Assembly: GCA_028023455.1 (NCBI GenBank)
Contig: JAQFVV010012495.1
Location: forward strand, 3,960,516 to 4,024,515
Length of the DNA: 64,000 bases
DNA from: Epiperipatus broadwayi
Lineage: Eukaryota; Onychophora; Udeonychophora; Euonychophora; Peripatidae
Direction: 5' to 3'
Shown here: positions 34,111 to 44,865 of the stretch, piece by piece
Layout of the letters: every line of letters begins with the position of its first letter
Numbering within the stretch: the first letter of the stretch is position 1
Notes under the pieces: generated by a model
Databases searched by the model: none
Told to the model about the DNA's origin: nothing
Seen by the model: only the letters and a program-made list of their open reading frames with translations
Program-made: the position numbers and the translations under genes

Positions 34111-35914
34111 TGTATTGGGCACTTTAATAAACTTTATAAATGATTCATTATTAATAGGTTGGTACCTATAAAATTTACATACATAAATAATTAGTTTTTA
34201 TTTTAAATAAAATCTTCATTAACAAAAACAATATTTATAAACATTTTAAAAATTATTATCGATATCTTTTTCAAGTGAGAAATATCAGGTGATAATCGAT
34301 TTGGATGCTGTAATATTTAAACGATTTTATATTAATTTTAATTTATAAAATACTTCTATTAGGTTTATGTGGGACTATAATAAAGACAGACTGGAATAAA
34401 TATGATTAGAATTTCACGTATATATACAATATTTACAAATCCATTATTATATATACAATACATTTACAAATATATACGCAATAATGTTTGCTATATCGAT
34501 CACATGTCTGATACATTGACCAAGATATAGCGTTTGGTTACCGTGCAACTACTAAAATAAGGAACTTGAGGTGTCCTTCTAGGTTTATCTAACACTTCCA
34601 GCTCTATCGTGATAGCTTGCTTTTGTGTAAATATGGTGACACTTTACAATTTTTCTGTGACAGCTTGCCTCATATCTAATTTAAAGTCCAGTAGCTTCAA
34701 GTTCTAGCATGATTTAGCTATATAGTGGACAATGTACTTACTGTTGCTCTACTCTGACAGTAATTTGTTGTTGTTTTTTTTTTACCTCCTATTGGACTGA
34801 CTAGCCAGATCCTGTTCCATAAGGAAAACAATTGGATTTACTGAGCATCATAACTTATTTGTTTATTTCTACTATTGAATGTATTTTATCTATTCATATA
34901 TCGATTAGAACTGTGATGATGAATATTCAATCCAATCAAAATAAAGTGGAATCTGGGTTAGTCCATTAGTTGAAGATAAGGTACGTTATAACAACTTTAT
35001 TGTTTAAAGTCCCAATAAATTTTCTCTACAATCATATTGTTTAAAGTCCCAATAAATTTTTCCTACAATCGTATGTTTAAATGTGTTACATCAATAGAGG
35101 ATCATATTGGTTTAATAACGCAATTAAAATTTAGAATTTTTCATTATTTTTCTCTTCTATTTTTTTTTATAAATTCTTTTCAAAAAACATTGCTACTAGA
35201 TAACATTTATAACTATAGGAATAATAATCTTGGAAACTTGCTTTTCGTGATCTGGAATAATCAATGAAAATTTTCTTCACTTAGTATCTTTAAAAAATAC
35301 TACATAACAAAAGGCAATATCCTAAATCTTGAATTTTTAATACATTAACCAACTACAATGCTGTTTTTCAATGACTAAGAATTTTAAAATAATGTGATAT
35401 AGAGAAAGATCAGGATAGGGAATTAATTTTCTCACCTGAGATGAGATTTTAAAGATGTACCTAATAAAGTTTAAAAGAACATTGTAGAGCAGAGTTAATC
35501 ATCCACCTACCATGTCTATGATTTGGTGTTCAAATACAGGCAAAATAAACTTTTTTTAAAAAGACTTTAGGATTTTTTTTCTGAGAGATGCTTTATAGCA
35601 ACATTTTTAATTAATAAATACGTAATTAATTATTTTTGATTAGACAATAAAACAAGAATGGAAAAATATTCAAATGCTCACTGTCCTGCAATTACAAAGC
35701 TGGTGATTTTCTTTACTGTTTCTCTATTAGAATCTATTGGTGAGATGTTGACTGTATTGATTGGGTTAATTATTACAAGAGACAGTTTTTCTACTTATTT
35801 AATAGAGTCTTTTGAAAAAAAAAGTGTCAAATAAAAAAAAAAAGTAGCAGTACTATTTCCATACATATTTATTAACTTTTTTGCACTTGGAAAAGCCACC
35901 AACTCACCACTGTA
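34111..35914. other. No gene recognised
   Basis: A+T-rich DNA with the tandem duplication listed separately. The frame at 35037-35267 is not a recognisable protein. Confidence 0.5.
34999..35075. repeat. 39-bp imperfect tandem duplication
   Basis: ATTGTTTAAAGTCCCAATAA followed by a T/C-rich end and ACAATC occurs twice in a row with two or three differences. Confidence 0.85.
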
Positions 35915-36465
35915 ATAGAGAGGGAGAGCTAATATGGAGAATAAAAAGAATTATAATATATGTAGAAGTACACAGATTATTGGGTGTGAGTTAATTTATG
36001 ATAATAACAAGGAAAGTAGGATACTGTTTAGAGCTCAAACAGGATCATTAGCAACAAGAGAATATCCCCATAAATGAGGAAAGGTGGGTGATTTAGTCTT
36101 CAAGTTAGGTAAGGAAGGCATGGAAAATATTAGGCATCTGCTAATTGAATGTAAATGCTTACAAGCAGAAAGGATACAGATAATGAAGTTGTGGGAGAAC
36201 AAATATAAACAAAGTGATTATACAGAAAGTGGTTTCTTGGTTTTTATGCTAGGTTTGGAAAAAGATTAGGTGGATTTAGATATAGAGGCCATAGGGTGGA
36301 AAAGATAATGTTGCGGAAATGAGATGGAGCAGGATATAGAAGAACATGGAAAAAAATTGGATGGGAAATGGAAAGGGAAGGTAATGTGGCTAACAAGTTT
36401 CTCTGGGCATAGTGGCTGAGTGATTCCTGATCCTGAGAAAGGAGAAGTCATAGTGCATCACATCG
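35915..36465 (+). pseudogene. LINE-A non-LTR retrotransposon, 3' end, copy 3
   Basis: Read on the plus strand it covers the same end of LINE-A as copies 1 and 2: IGCELIYDNNKES in shifting frames, then GDLVFKLGKEGMENIRHLL, IECKCLQAERIQIMKLWENK and YKQSDYTESGFLVFMLGLEK (36084-36269). The knuckle has lost its first two cysteines (FKLG instead of CKLC). The 3' untranslated region has GGCTAACAAGTTTCTCTGGG and the element ends in GTGCATCACATCGCAT. Because this copy is on the opposite strand it confirms the element's 3' boundary. Inactive and 5'-truncated. Confidence 0.8.
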
Positions 36466-37129
36466 CATACCAAGCTATAAACATAACAGTAAATATCACA
36501 TGATCACCAACAGTAAATATGTGAGTAAAATGCAGCTAATATTAAAATAACACTAATAATAAATATACGAGAATTTAAAATTTTTGTCTTGCAGTTGTTT
36601 GAACAATAAAAACATGATATTAACAATGAATAGTATGTGAGTAAACTACATATAATATTAACAGTAAATAAAGCAGTGAAAACAATAAATATAGAGATGA
36701 AATGATTCACTTGTTTATTCATAGTATTTTTTAAGTACATGCTTTTCTTCCTGTTTGGTTGTGCTATTTGTTAATGGAAATTTTTTGTTAATTACAGTTA
36801 TAGTATAAGTCTTATATTTTTTAAAAATGCTCTATATGCATTATTTTCATACTATACTGTGAACCTTGTATTTTTGTTTTTATTTTTTTTTTAAAAAAAA
36901 AAACTACTTGATTAAATACTTTTTTCCTATTTGGTTGGAAGATTTGTTAATGAAAAACATAATTATAGTTGTCAAGAGTTATTTTAATTTAGCTTTATCG
37001 AGGGGACATGAGTTAATAATTTTATTTAAATTGGGAAAGTAATACTTTTTTTTTTTTATTAAGGAAATATTTATTGGAAAACAGATTCTACAGTTTACAT
37101 TAGATTACAGCTCTATTCATTTAAGTTTT
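36466..37129. other. No gene recognised; degenerate ACAGTAAATAT repeat
   Basis: The words ACAGTAAATA / AACAATAAATAT recur about six times at irregular 30-45 bp spacing between 36487 and 36695. After that the sequence is A+T-rich with poly-T/A runs. Confidence 0.5.
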
Positions 37130-38640
37130 TGTTTACATTGATTGAATTCAACTTGAATTTGCATCTCTCTTTTATCTTGTGTAGATTTAAGTCACATCTT
37201 GGTCTTTGGTTACACCATGTCAAATCAAGCAGCCATTTTTCATTTGGTGGCAGGTTTTATCTGTTTTGTGTTATCTTTGTTCTTTCCCCTTTTCGTCAGT
37301 CTTCCTGTCATCACTTTCTCTATCTTCATACCTTCTTCTTTCTTGTCTCTTGTAGTTTCAGTTGACAGATCATTTTATAACTTAGATGTCAATTTGAGAG
37401 GTTTGATTGTCGGCTCATCCAGAGTGATCTGTTCCCATGTGTTTACATACAGTTTGTGGGATGTTATAAGATAGTCTCTGGTTTTCAGACTGCAAAGGTG
37501 CTTCTTAAAGACTTGCCATAGGTTTGCCGAGTTGTCTTGAAAAACACTGTGACACCTGGTCAACCACTTTGCAAAGAGAATCATGATTGCCATTTGGATT
37601 ATAGCAAATTCTCCAGTTCTCAGTGCCCCCCCCCGATGTCCAGTGTCTGAGAGCATCACAACCTAATACTAGATATCAATCTCATCTCCATGTGTCTGAA
37701 TTTTGAGCAATGGGAGATAAGATGATCAATATCCTCCTCCTCCTGGTTGCATAATGGGCTGATGGGAGAAATGCTCTTAAATCCCCTATGATCTACCAAG
37801 AATTGATTTGTTGGAAGAGCGTCCAGACTGAATTTGATAATAAAATTTACTAGCCTGACATCCAACAACCAGTGTTTGGACTTTTTATCAATGATTTTAA
37901 GGTTAATTCTAGCCTCACTGGGTTACTCTGTTGACTGGGATGCATAAGTTTGTAAGCATCCCAGTACCTAATCTTTCTATCAAAAAGATCTTCTTTGGTA
38001 GATATGAGCCCTGCCACATGATCCTCCATTTCTGCTACCCACCTGTTATTGTTAGGCAGTGGGGTGTCAGTGGGTTCAACTGAAGGGGAATGTTGGCTTC
38101 TACCTTCTAGATCTTTATATACCCTATAGAATAGTTATCATCCTCTGCATAAACAGCACCTGAATGCCATACAAACCAAGACAATTTAAGTCCTTGGGTT
38201 TTCTTATTCTATTGAGGCTTATACAAACAATTCTACCAGGTGATGATTTCCATAACACTTTTGTACACTCTGACCCTATTTTATTTTGGAGATCTTGGTC
38301 GGCCTGATAAATGGTAGATAATATGCAATTCTCAGGAAGACCAGCACATTCAACAGTGTAACCTTGCCTGGAAGTGACAGGGAGATCAAGGATAAGGTGC
38401 CAGCCACCTTGCTGGTCCTTTCTAGTAACATGGATTCTATCTGACATCTCATTGCTGACCGTGACATCGCCACTGGAAGCCCCAGAAAATTTTGGGGTGT
38501 GCCTGTGAAGTTAGATGTAATGGTTTTGCCACTGCAGGCCTTCCAGATTGCTGTTTTTGCTGGATTCACTTTCAGGTGGTACTTGATGGCACACTGTTCT
38601 AGAAGCAAGTGTAGCTGAGGAAGATTCTTAGACCACAAAA
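37130..38640 (-). pseudogene. LINE-C: non-LTR retrotransposon, RT C-terminal half to zinc knuckle
   Basis: A third LINE lineage, with better G+C than its surroundings. On the minus strand, 38638-38276 reads the end of the reverse transcriptase (LHLLLEQCAIKYHLKVNPAK, FLGLPVA, LSLPGKVTLLNVLVFLRIAY). A frameshift near 38280 moves to SECTKVLWKSSPGRIVCISL and RIRKPKDLNCLGLYGIQ, the thumb-like 'fLW..p.ri....l..p...GGlGL' region. After another break come DALPTNQFLVDHRGF and the CCHC-type knuckle LCNQEEEDIDHLISHC (37868-37656), then a roughly 90-residue tail (37659-37375). Domain order after RT (thumb, linker, C-x2-C..H-x4-C knuckle) fits many LINE clades. I cannot decide which without alignment. Catalytic YADD is upstream and missing. 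Dead copy. Confidence 0.78.
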
Positions 38641-39575
38641 TATTATGTAATTGCCATTCGCCTCATTGTAAATTATTTATCAGTAATCAATCGGGAAATA
38701 GCAGAGATAGTTAAAACATTTCAAATATTTTAAAATTACGTTTATTAAAATATATTATTTAAACTAAAAAGCTTAAGTCTTCAAATGTTATTTCAACCTT
38801 TTATTAGCTTAACCTTTTATATTATTTGTCCAATGATCCAGGCATGCACCAACACTCAACTCATGTTATATTATGTGCACATTTGACTTAGTCAGTTCTG
38901 TACATATTCTAGTCCATTGTCTCTCCCTGATGCTAAGCTGTGGGTCAGAGTTATAAAATAATTGATGCGTGTCTCAGATATGTTGTTGGTTCATGGTTAG
39001 ACTCGAAAATAGATGAATAGGGCAGAAGCCTTAGTATTCTTGATTTTTATATCTCATGTATGAGTGGCCTCAAGGTACTTTCACCTAGTATTCAAGCTGG
39101 GTTAACCAATATACATCATTTGACTAGCACGATATTGAATTCCACTCTCATTAATTTAAACTTTTTACATTTCACAAATAATCTTTTTTCTAATCTTAAG
39201 TTATAAATAATTTTTATTTTCTATTTTAAATTAACCCATCTTTTAAAATTCTTTAATTTATTTAACTTATTATTTATTTTCGCTAGTAATTTATCTCTAT
39301 ATATGTATGTGCATTTAAGCATACTCCTACATATCATTGAAAGAACTCTATAAAGAATCATGTAGAAATAAACAAGAAAATAAAGTAAACTTTATGAGAG
39401 GGCATTAAAAAACTCCAGAATCATTCTCTGGGGGTGGGTCCACTGTAGTACAAGCTTCCACCACTAGATGCCTTTTGTAGTAACCCTTCTGCATCAGTTT
39501 ACTGATCAGAATCATCAAGTAAAGTCGTGATATTGCATAATAAATTTTTATGCGTTAAATGGTTTGGTTTTCATA
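38641..39575. other. No gene recognised
   Basis: Mixed-composition DNA between LINE-C and the mariner relic. The last 200 bp, from about 39390, may be the mariner 5' terminal region, but I cannot see its matching inverted repeat. Confidence 0.45.
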
Positions 39576-40215
39576 ATGGCTGAAACGTTGGAATAATGTG
39601 AAATTCTGTTTCAGTTAGGAAAAACGTCAGGGGAAACGTTTGTAATGCTCTAAACTACTTATAAACAAGCTGTTTTGGGAAAACACAACTTTATAAGTAG
39701 TTTAATAAAAAAGGTCTCCAAAAAAGCATGGTAAAACAAGTCTAATGTCAAGTTGATGCTGATGAATTTTTTGAAGCAAATGGCATTATTCACCCACAAT
39801 CCATTCATAATGGTCAGGCATTTTACATACAAGTTTTAAAACATTTGCATGAGCGATGAAATTAAAACAACTTGAGTTGTGCAAAATGAGTAGTAATGGC
39901 ATCACCATGACAACATTTCAGAGCACAGAGCTTTGAATGTGAAACAATTTTTAAACAAAAACAGCCTGACACAGTTTACCCATCCACCATATTCACCTGA
40001 AATCACTCTGTATGACTTCTTGTTATTTCCTGAATGATAGAAGTCCTCAAATGAAAATGTTTTGCAGAAATGGAAGTGATGAAGAAAAAAATGACAGAGG
40101 CATTAAAAGATATCACTTTGTAGAAAATTAAGGACTGCTTTGAAAAGTGGAAAACCCAATTAGACACCTGCATTTTGTCAATTGGATATTACTTTGAAGA
40201 AGATTTCATTTGTAA
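39576..40215 (+). pseudogene. mariner-like transposase relic
   Basis: The N-terminus begins ATG at 39576 as MAETLE, a stop, CEILFQLGKTSGETF and TTYKQAVLGKTQLYK, which resembles the first helix-turn-helix of mariner transposases. The central part is largely deleted. Near 39760 it resumes with FFEANGIIHPQSIHNGQAF and YIQVLKHLHER, the region around the second catalytic aspartate. Then come HHDNISEHRALNVKQFLNKN, THPPYSPEITLYDFLLFP (third acidic residue in the D34D position), KKKMTEALKDIT and CFEKWKTQLDTCI..GYYFEED. Order, spacing and the HHDN / PPYSP / DFFLFP motifs are diagnostic of the mariner branch of Tc1/mariner. It is broken by at least four stops and an internal deletion. Terminal repeats were not found. 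Confidence 0.88.
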
Positions 40216-40417
40216 CACATCAAAATAATTCACACCATTTTTATTATAAAAGTTATACACCTTGTACAATTATTACATCTTTTAAATTGTCAATCAATTT
40301 TAAAAGAAGAGATAAAACATACATTAAAATCTACAAAGAAGAGAAGGTGAATGAAGAATTTATCGACAAAATTTACCAAATAGTTACATGATAATAATGT
40401 GCTAGATAATAAAGTGC

Positions 40418-40681
40418 ATGATGATATTTATATTTAAGAAAAGAGCTAATGGAGATATTAGAAATTACAGATCCAACAGACTTCTACCTAATCTATACAA
40501 GATCTTTACTAAGATAATTATAACTTGCCTACAGCAAACTTTGAGCAGAAATCAACTAAAACAACAAAGTGCTTTTAGTATATTGGATCACATCCAAGTA
40601 TTTATTGAAGTTACAGATAAGACCAATGACTATGAGTTTGCTAGTATGCTTTTGACTATCAAAAATATGGAACCAAGATAG
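40418..40681 (+). pseudogene. RTE-type reverse transcriptase fragment
   Basis: An 87-codon frame with GDIRNYRSNRLLPNLYKIFT, KIIITCLQQTLSRNQLKQQ and DHIQVFIEVTDKTNDYEFA. This is the RT block that normally reads 'NYRPISLLP..YKIFTKII..RL...L...QP.EQAGFR....IDHI'. It corresponds to the part just before VIKRTNEYELPLC in the RTE copy at 30.2-33 kb, so it is an internal RTE fragment. No catalytic aspartates are included. It begins and ends abruptly 200 bp after the mariner relic. Confidence 0.72.
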
Positions 40682-40811
40682 TCATAATCTGAAGAGTATT
40701 CATTTAATAGTAACAGTAGTAATTAGATAACATAATGGCCTATGATTGCCATTGATAAGGACATATGACTGGATTATCCCATGTCTCTAAAAAATTTTAA
40801 AGCAATTTTAT

Positions 40812-40924
40812 AAAAAAATATTTTTTTTCCATATGTCATAGCATCGACCGGGAGGCGAACCCACCACAACCGTCTGCAACCAATTACGTGCTGCGCTGAC
40901 CTTGCGGCTAACAAAGCTTGACTA
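40812..40924 (-). mobile_element. tRNA-derived SINE, copy 1
   Basis: Minus strand: a pol III A-box-like TTAGCCGCAAGG, a B box GGGTTCGCCTC (40862-40852), the body ending GATGCTATGACATATGG, and an A-rich tail (seen as poly-T at 40821-40828). Same family as the copies at 41.3 and 55.7-55.9 kb. Confidence 0.8.
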
Positions 40925-41287
40925 AAAAAATATTTTTTTGCATTAAATGATAAAATAATAACACACGTGGATATTATTTAAGTAATATGGTTGTTTTAAA
41001 ATGCTTCAGAGCTTCAGATAATGTTGCAAGAGTTTTCAGATTAAAATAAGAAAACAAAACTTAAATGCTAAAAATATTCTGGTGATTTAAAATGGCTTTT
41101 TTCAGACGAAAGTAAAGATTGATAATTTTGAATTAAAAGCTAACACCTATAAAGAATTAAACTTGGATGGGGTTCCTTTGATAAAAATAATTTAATGTTA
41201 AAAGCAAATATACCTATGTTTTTGAATAGATGATTTATCAGTTTATATATATATTGAAACATGGATTCTTATTTAAAGAGCATTACA
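40925..41287. other. No gene recognised
   Basis: A+T-rich DNA between two SINEs. Confidence 0.5.
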
Positions 41288-41302
41288 AAAACTTCAGATC
41301 AT
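41288..41302. repeat. SINE target-site duplication, left (AAAACTTCAGATCAT)
   Basis: Repeated exactly at 41430-41444 after the SINE's poly-A tail. Confidence 0.9.
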
Positions 41303-41429
41303 GTCTTGCATTGGTGGTCGAGAGGTCAGCGCAACTGCCTTGTACTTGCAGGTAGTTGCCCGGGTTGCGGGTTCGTGTCCCGGCCGATGCTATGACACTT
41401 AAAAAAAAAAAAAAAAAAAACAAAAAAAA
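41303..41429 (+). mobile_element. tRNA-derived SINE, copy 2, with target-site duplications
   Basis: A clean insertion: A box TGGTCGAGAGG (41315-41325), B box GGGTTCGTGTCC (41369-41380), a short body ending GATGCTATGACACTT, and a long poly-A tail. It is flanked by a perfect 15-bp duplication. The head resembles a serine/leucine-class tRNA in its GxGGTCGAGxGGT start, but it has no cloverleaf-ready anticodon arm that I trust, so it is not a tRNA gene. The intact duplication suggests a fairly young insertion. Confidence 0.9.
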
Positions 41430-41444
41430 AAAACTTCAGATCAT

Positions 41445-43591
41445 TAAGAGAAGTATGGAGAGATGTATTTGAGTGTAACAAGAAATAACCGAAAGGGACA
41501 TACGTAAGAGAGAGAATAAACAAGTATCATTAATATTATTAAAAAAAATCATAATAAGTATAATGTTACATTTTTAAAAAAAATCAATAATTATAATTAA
41601 TAAATGTTTATGAGTCCATTTTTGCATAATTATATCTCCTTTGCATAATTGATCTTTAATATACATATAAATGTTTGATAGACACATGTAGATTTTCTAG
41701 AATAGCATAATAAGAGATATTTCATTCATATCTGTCTGCACACATTTATATGATTAAATAATAAACTTTATTTACATAGTATATATAAACAATGCATGCA
41801 TGCACACACAGTCCACTCTTCCCCCCATTCTAGAATTAAAGTTCTCATTCGGACACATAATTCTCTAATTAGCAAAAATGAAAGGATAGGGAAATACTTC
41901 ATTAAAGTGTAGATAATTTTTGCAGCAATCTCAAAAGATTTTGTATTCATTTTTATTTGTTATTTTATATTTTTTTCTTTGGTTTGTTTTTAAGAAGGCC
42001 CCCATAAAATTTTGTTAGATGATATAAATAGACATCAATCAACCGCTACACATACGCTATACTGTTGTATTAAACCAACGGTATTTTTGTTGAATATTAT
42101 TACTACTACTATTAGTACTATTACTATTATATATTTGATACAATGTCTTATTTTAATATCTATTTCAATTCTATATCTTAAATAAGTGCCTCGCTATCTC
42201 ACCTGTACAAATTAGTTTTGTGCAAATGAAAATTTTGTGTATTCGGATTTATTGCAAATACAATAAAAAATTTAAAAGTAATTTTATTTGAAAGAAATTT
42301 TTAGATATAGAATCGTATATTCCAACAGTGAACTATTATCAGATTTAATTTTTTAAAAATGAGTATTGTGAAGTAGACAGAATGACTTTAAAAACTTTTT
42401 GTCGTCTTTTAACTGGTTGTTATTAATCAATTTTTTAAAGGTTTATAGGAGCCACTGTCCATAAAAAAATATACTTGATGTGTTAAGAGTAGGTTCAAAA
42501 TGAGACCAATTTTTTTTAATGTATGTTTTTTGCCTGAAGGCTGATTAAAACAATTAGTCAATAGAGCAATATGATCAAAGCGATAACAAGGGCTTCGACA
42601 ACGATAACTTTCCATTGCTTAACACCCCTTATATCTAGCGATAACATATGATGGCATGTCTGTATTTCCGACTGTAATACAAACTTTGATGAGCTTTTTA
42701 AACTATTTTTTCTTTCCACATCGAAAGAGCAAAAATCTGCTATATTTTAGTGAGATAAATAAACATAGAAAATAGGACATATACATTTAAAGCGTTTGCT
42801 ATACAAATAAATATAACAAAAAAAAAAAAAAAATTCAAATATTAAATAAATACATTGCATTAAGAAACATAAAATATACGTATTAATAAATTACTTCTTT
42901 TAAACAGACACAGAAATTAACAAATATATCATAATTATATGTTATAGTACGATGTCCGAAATTATCTACAAAGGGTATTATTTTAAATTTAATAAATGAT
43001 TAGTAATGAATATTAAATGGATAATGGGGAAGGACTATGAGAGTTGTGTGTGCTAGAAGTTTAGCACCTTTAGATTAAATTTTAATAATTTGATATTGAT
43101 AAATATTCATCAAAGATAATAAGAACGAGAGATATTGAGATCTGGGTCAATTGAAGAGTGTTTATTTAGCATGAAATGCATATTCCTTTGGGTCAATATC
43201 TTTATCCATGTGATTAAAATATTAGTGGTAAAATGCAAAGTTATAAGTATACAGCATATTCATAAAACTTTTACTATTTACTTTAATTTTTCTAATTCAT
43301 TTTTAAGTTTCCTCTTGCTTTTTTTCACTATTTTATACTTAATTTCTCTGTCTTCTCACCAATTTTTTTAAAAAAACCAGCACCATTTTTATCACAATCT
43401 TTACCTTTATTATATATATATTCCACAATTTCATGACTTTTTTCTTTACTTTACTAAAACTACTACATTTTGATTCAACATTTTTTAATCACAGTCATTT
43501 CTTAACACTTTCTATTATTTCTAAACTTCCACTCTAGTCTTACATATTATCAAAATCGCACTTTTCTTTATTTTTGCCGCAATATCCTATA
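41445..43591. other. No gene recognised
   Basis: A+T-rich DNA. Frames near 41768-41950, 42427-42615 and 43135-43371 are short and match nothing. Confidence 0.5.
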
Positions 43592-43808
43592 AATACAGTT
43601 TATCCAAACCGCTTCAAACACTTTTTAGCAAAACTCTTTATTTGTACATATATATACACCTATGTTTTGACTGACCTACAGTCTTCTTCAGAGCAAGTTT
43701 ATGTTTTTTTTTATTTAGAAGATCAAAATAAACTTGTTCTGAAGAAGACTCTGTAGGTCAGTCGAAACTTTGCTAAAAAGTGTTTGAAGCAGTTTGGATA
43801 AATTGTAG
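43592..43808. repeat. Fold-back repeat with GAAGAAG tip motif (43.7 kb)
   Basis: Arms of about 85-110 bp: TTTATCCAAACCGCTTCAAA, CACTTTTTAGCAAAAC and CTGACCTACAGTC on the left, and AGTCGAAACTTTGC, AAAAAGTGTTTGAAGC and AGTTTGGATAAA on the right. The right arm reads TTCTGAAGAAGACTCTGTAG then GTCAGTCGAAAC. It is the same family as the 24-kb fold-back. The right arm has lost an internal segment. Confidence 0.8.
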
Positions 43809-44029
43809 TCTTACATAATGTTTCACTTCCTTTATTGTTATCATATACATCTTCAGCTTTCATACCGATCGTTTGAATATCATATTAGGGAGATTTTTTT
43901 AAAATCAACTTTTTAAAATTTTTATAACATTTCACTCACTTTTATTTACTAAATTCTCTATTTTTTTACTCCATGCTTAATACATTGTATGTATAATGTT
44001 CTACTGAAATCTTTAGTGCAACTTTTGTT

Positions 44030-44490
44030 TAGGAAAATTGTGATATATTCCTTATTGAATTCCATAATTGGTGTTTTTAGTTGTTCACATTCCTTCTAAT
44101 TATCCAATCAAAAATTATTTTAGTAATTCTGTTGTCATTCATAAATTGTAATCTTCCAATTTTTTTATACTTGCTCTTGGCATTTCTCATAGGAAATATT
44201 TTCTCTTCCTTCAGCTGCTATTATACAATTCTCAAAGTGCATATAAATACTTCCCCATGTTTCTGAATTTTATCCAATGTTGTTAGCAATGCATAAGTTT
44301 ATTATACTATGTCATTTGCATAAATGAGAATAAACTCATTTATTTTCTTTTATAAGATTTTATTTCTATAGAATCCATTATAAGCAAAAAAAACCATTTT
44401 TACATTGCTTTTATTCAACTTATTCTATTTTTTGTTTATCTGTTTAATTAAATCTTGTAATACAATTTTCTTCCACTTTCCCAATTTTCC
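44030..44490 (-). pseudogene. LINE-A non-LTR retrotransposon fragment, copy 4
   Basis: Badly decayed, but minus-strand frames give VKMVFFAYNGFYRNKIL, LDKIQKHGE..YALRIV, MRNAKSKYKKIGRLQFMNDN and RITKIIFDWIIRRNVNN. These follow the same order as FSYNKYDRARIVW, LENVQREVGRYA, MRDAKSKMKMFGRLQFIDNK and RIAKIVFNWVVSKG in copy 2. The hydrophobic plus-strand frame here is its shadow. Confidence 0.65.
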
Positions 44491-44865
44491 AATTTTTGTT
44501 TAAATTTTTTTTTTTTGTGTGTGTGTATATATATATTGTACCAATATTGGGTTGGTACATATGATAATTTTGTCTAAAAAATTATTAAAATAAAATTATT
44601 CGTTAAAAGAAATAGTATGTAAAAGTTTAAGAGTTTTTTTATTATTATTCAATAGTATTCTCCACTCTGCTCGAACAGACCGGTTCGTTCATGTAATATT
44701 TCTAACATAAGATTATAAATTTATTATAAAGAAGGGTTAAACCCAGTTAAACCTAGCAGATAGGGTAAGTTGGATCTCTACAGTTTGAACCCGGTACTAT
44801 ATATATATACTTCCAACAGTTTACAAACAATTTTAGCAAAAAAAAATTTTTTTTAAATTTTATAT
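44491..44865. other. No gene recognised
   Basis: A+T-rich DNA with a TG/TA microsatellite at about 44516-44536 and a short TA tract near 44801. Confidence 0.5.

Noticed and set aside
40841-40920. tRNA genes at 40.85, 41.35, 55.7 and 55.8 kb suggested by A and B boxes
   Set aside because: All four have extra body sequence, A-tails and multiple diverged copies, and one has target-site duplications. They are SINEs, not tRNA genes.
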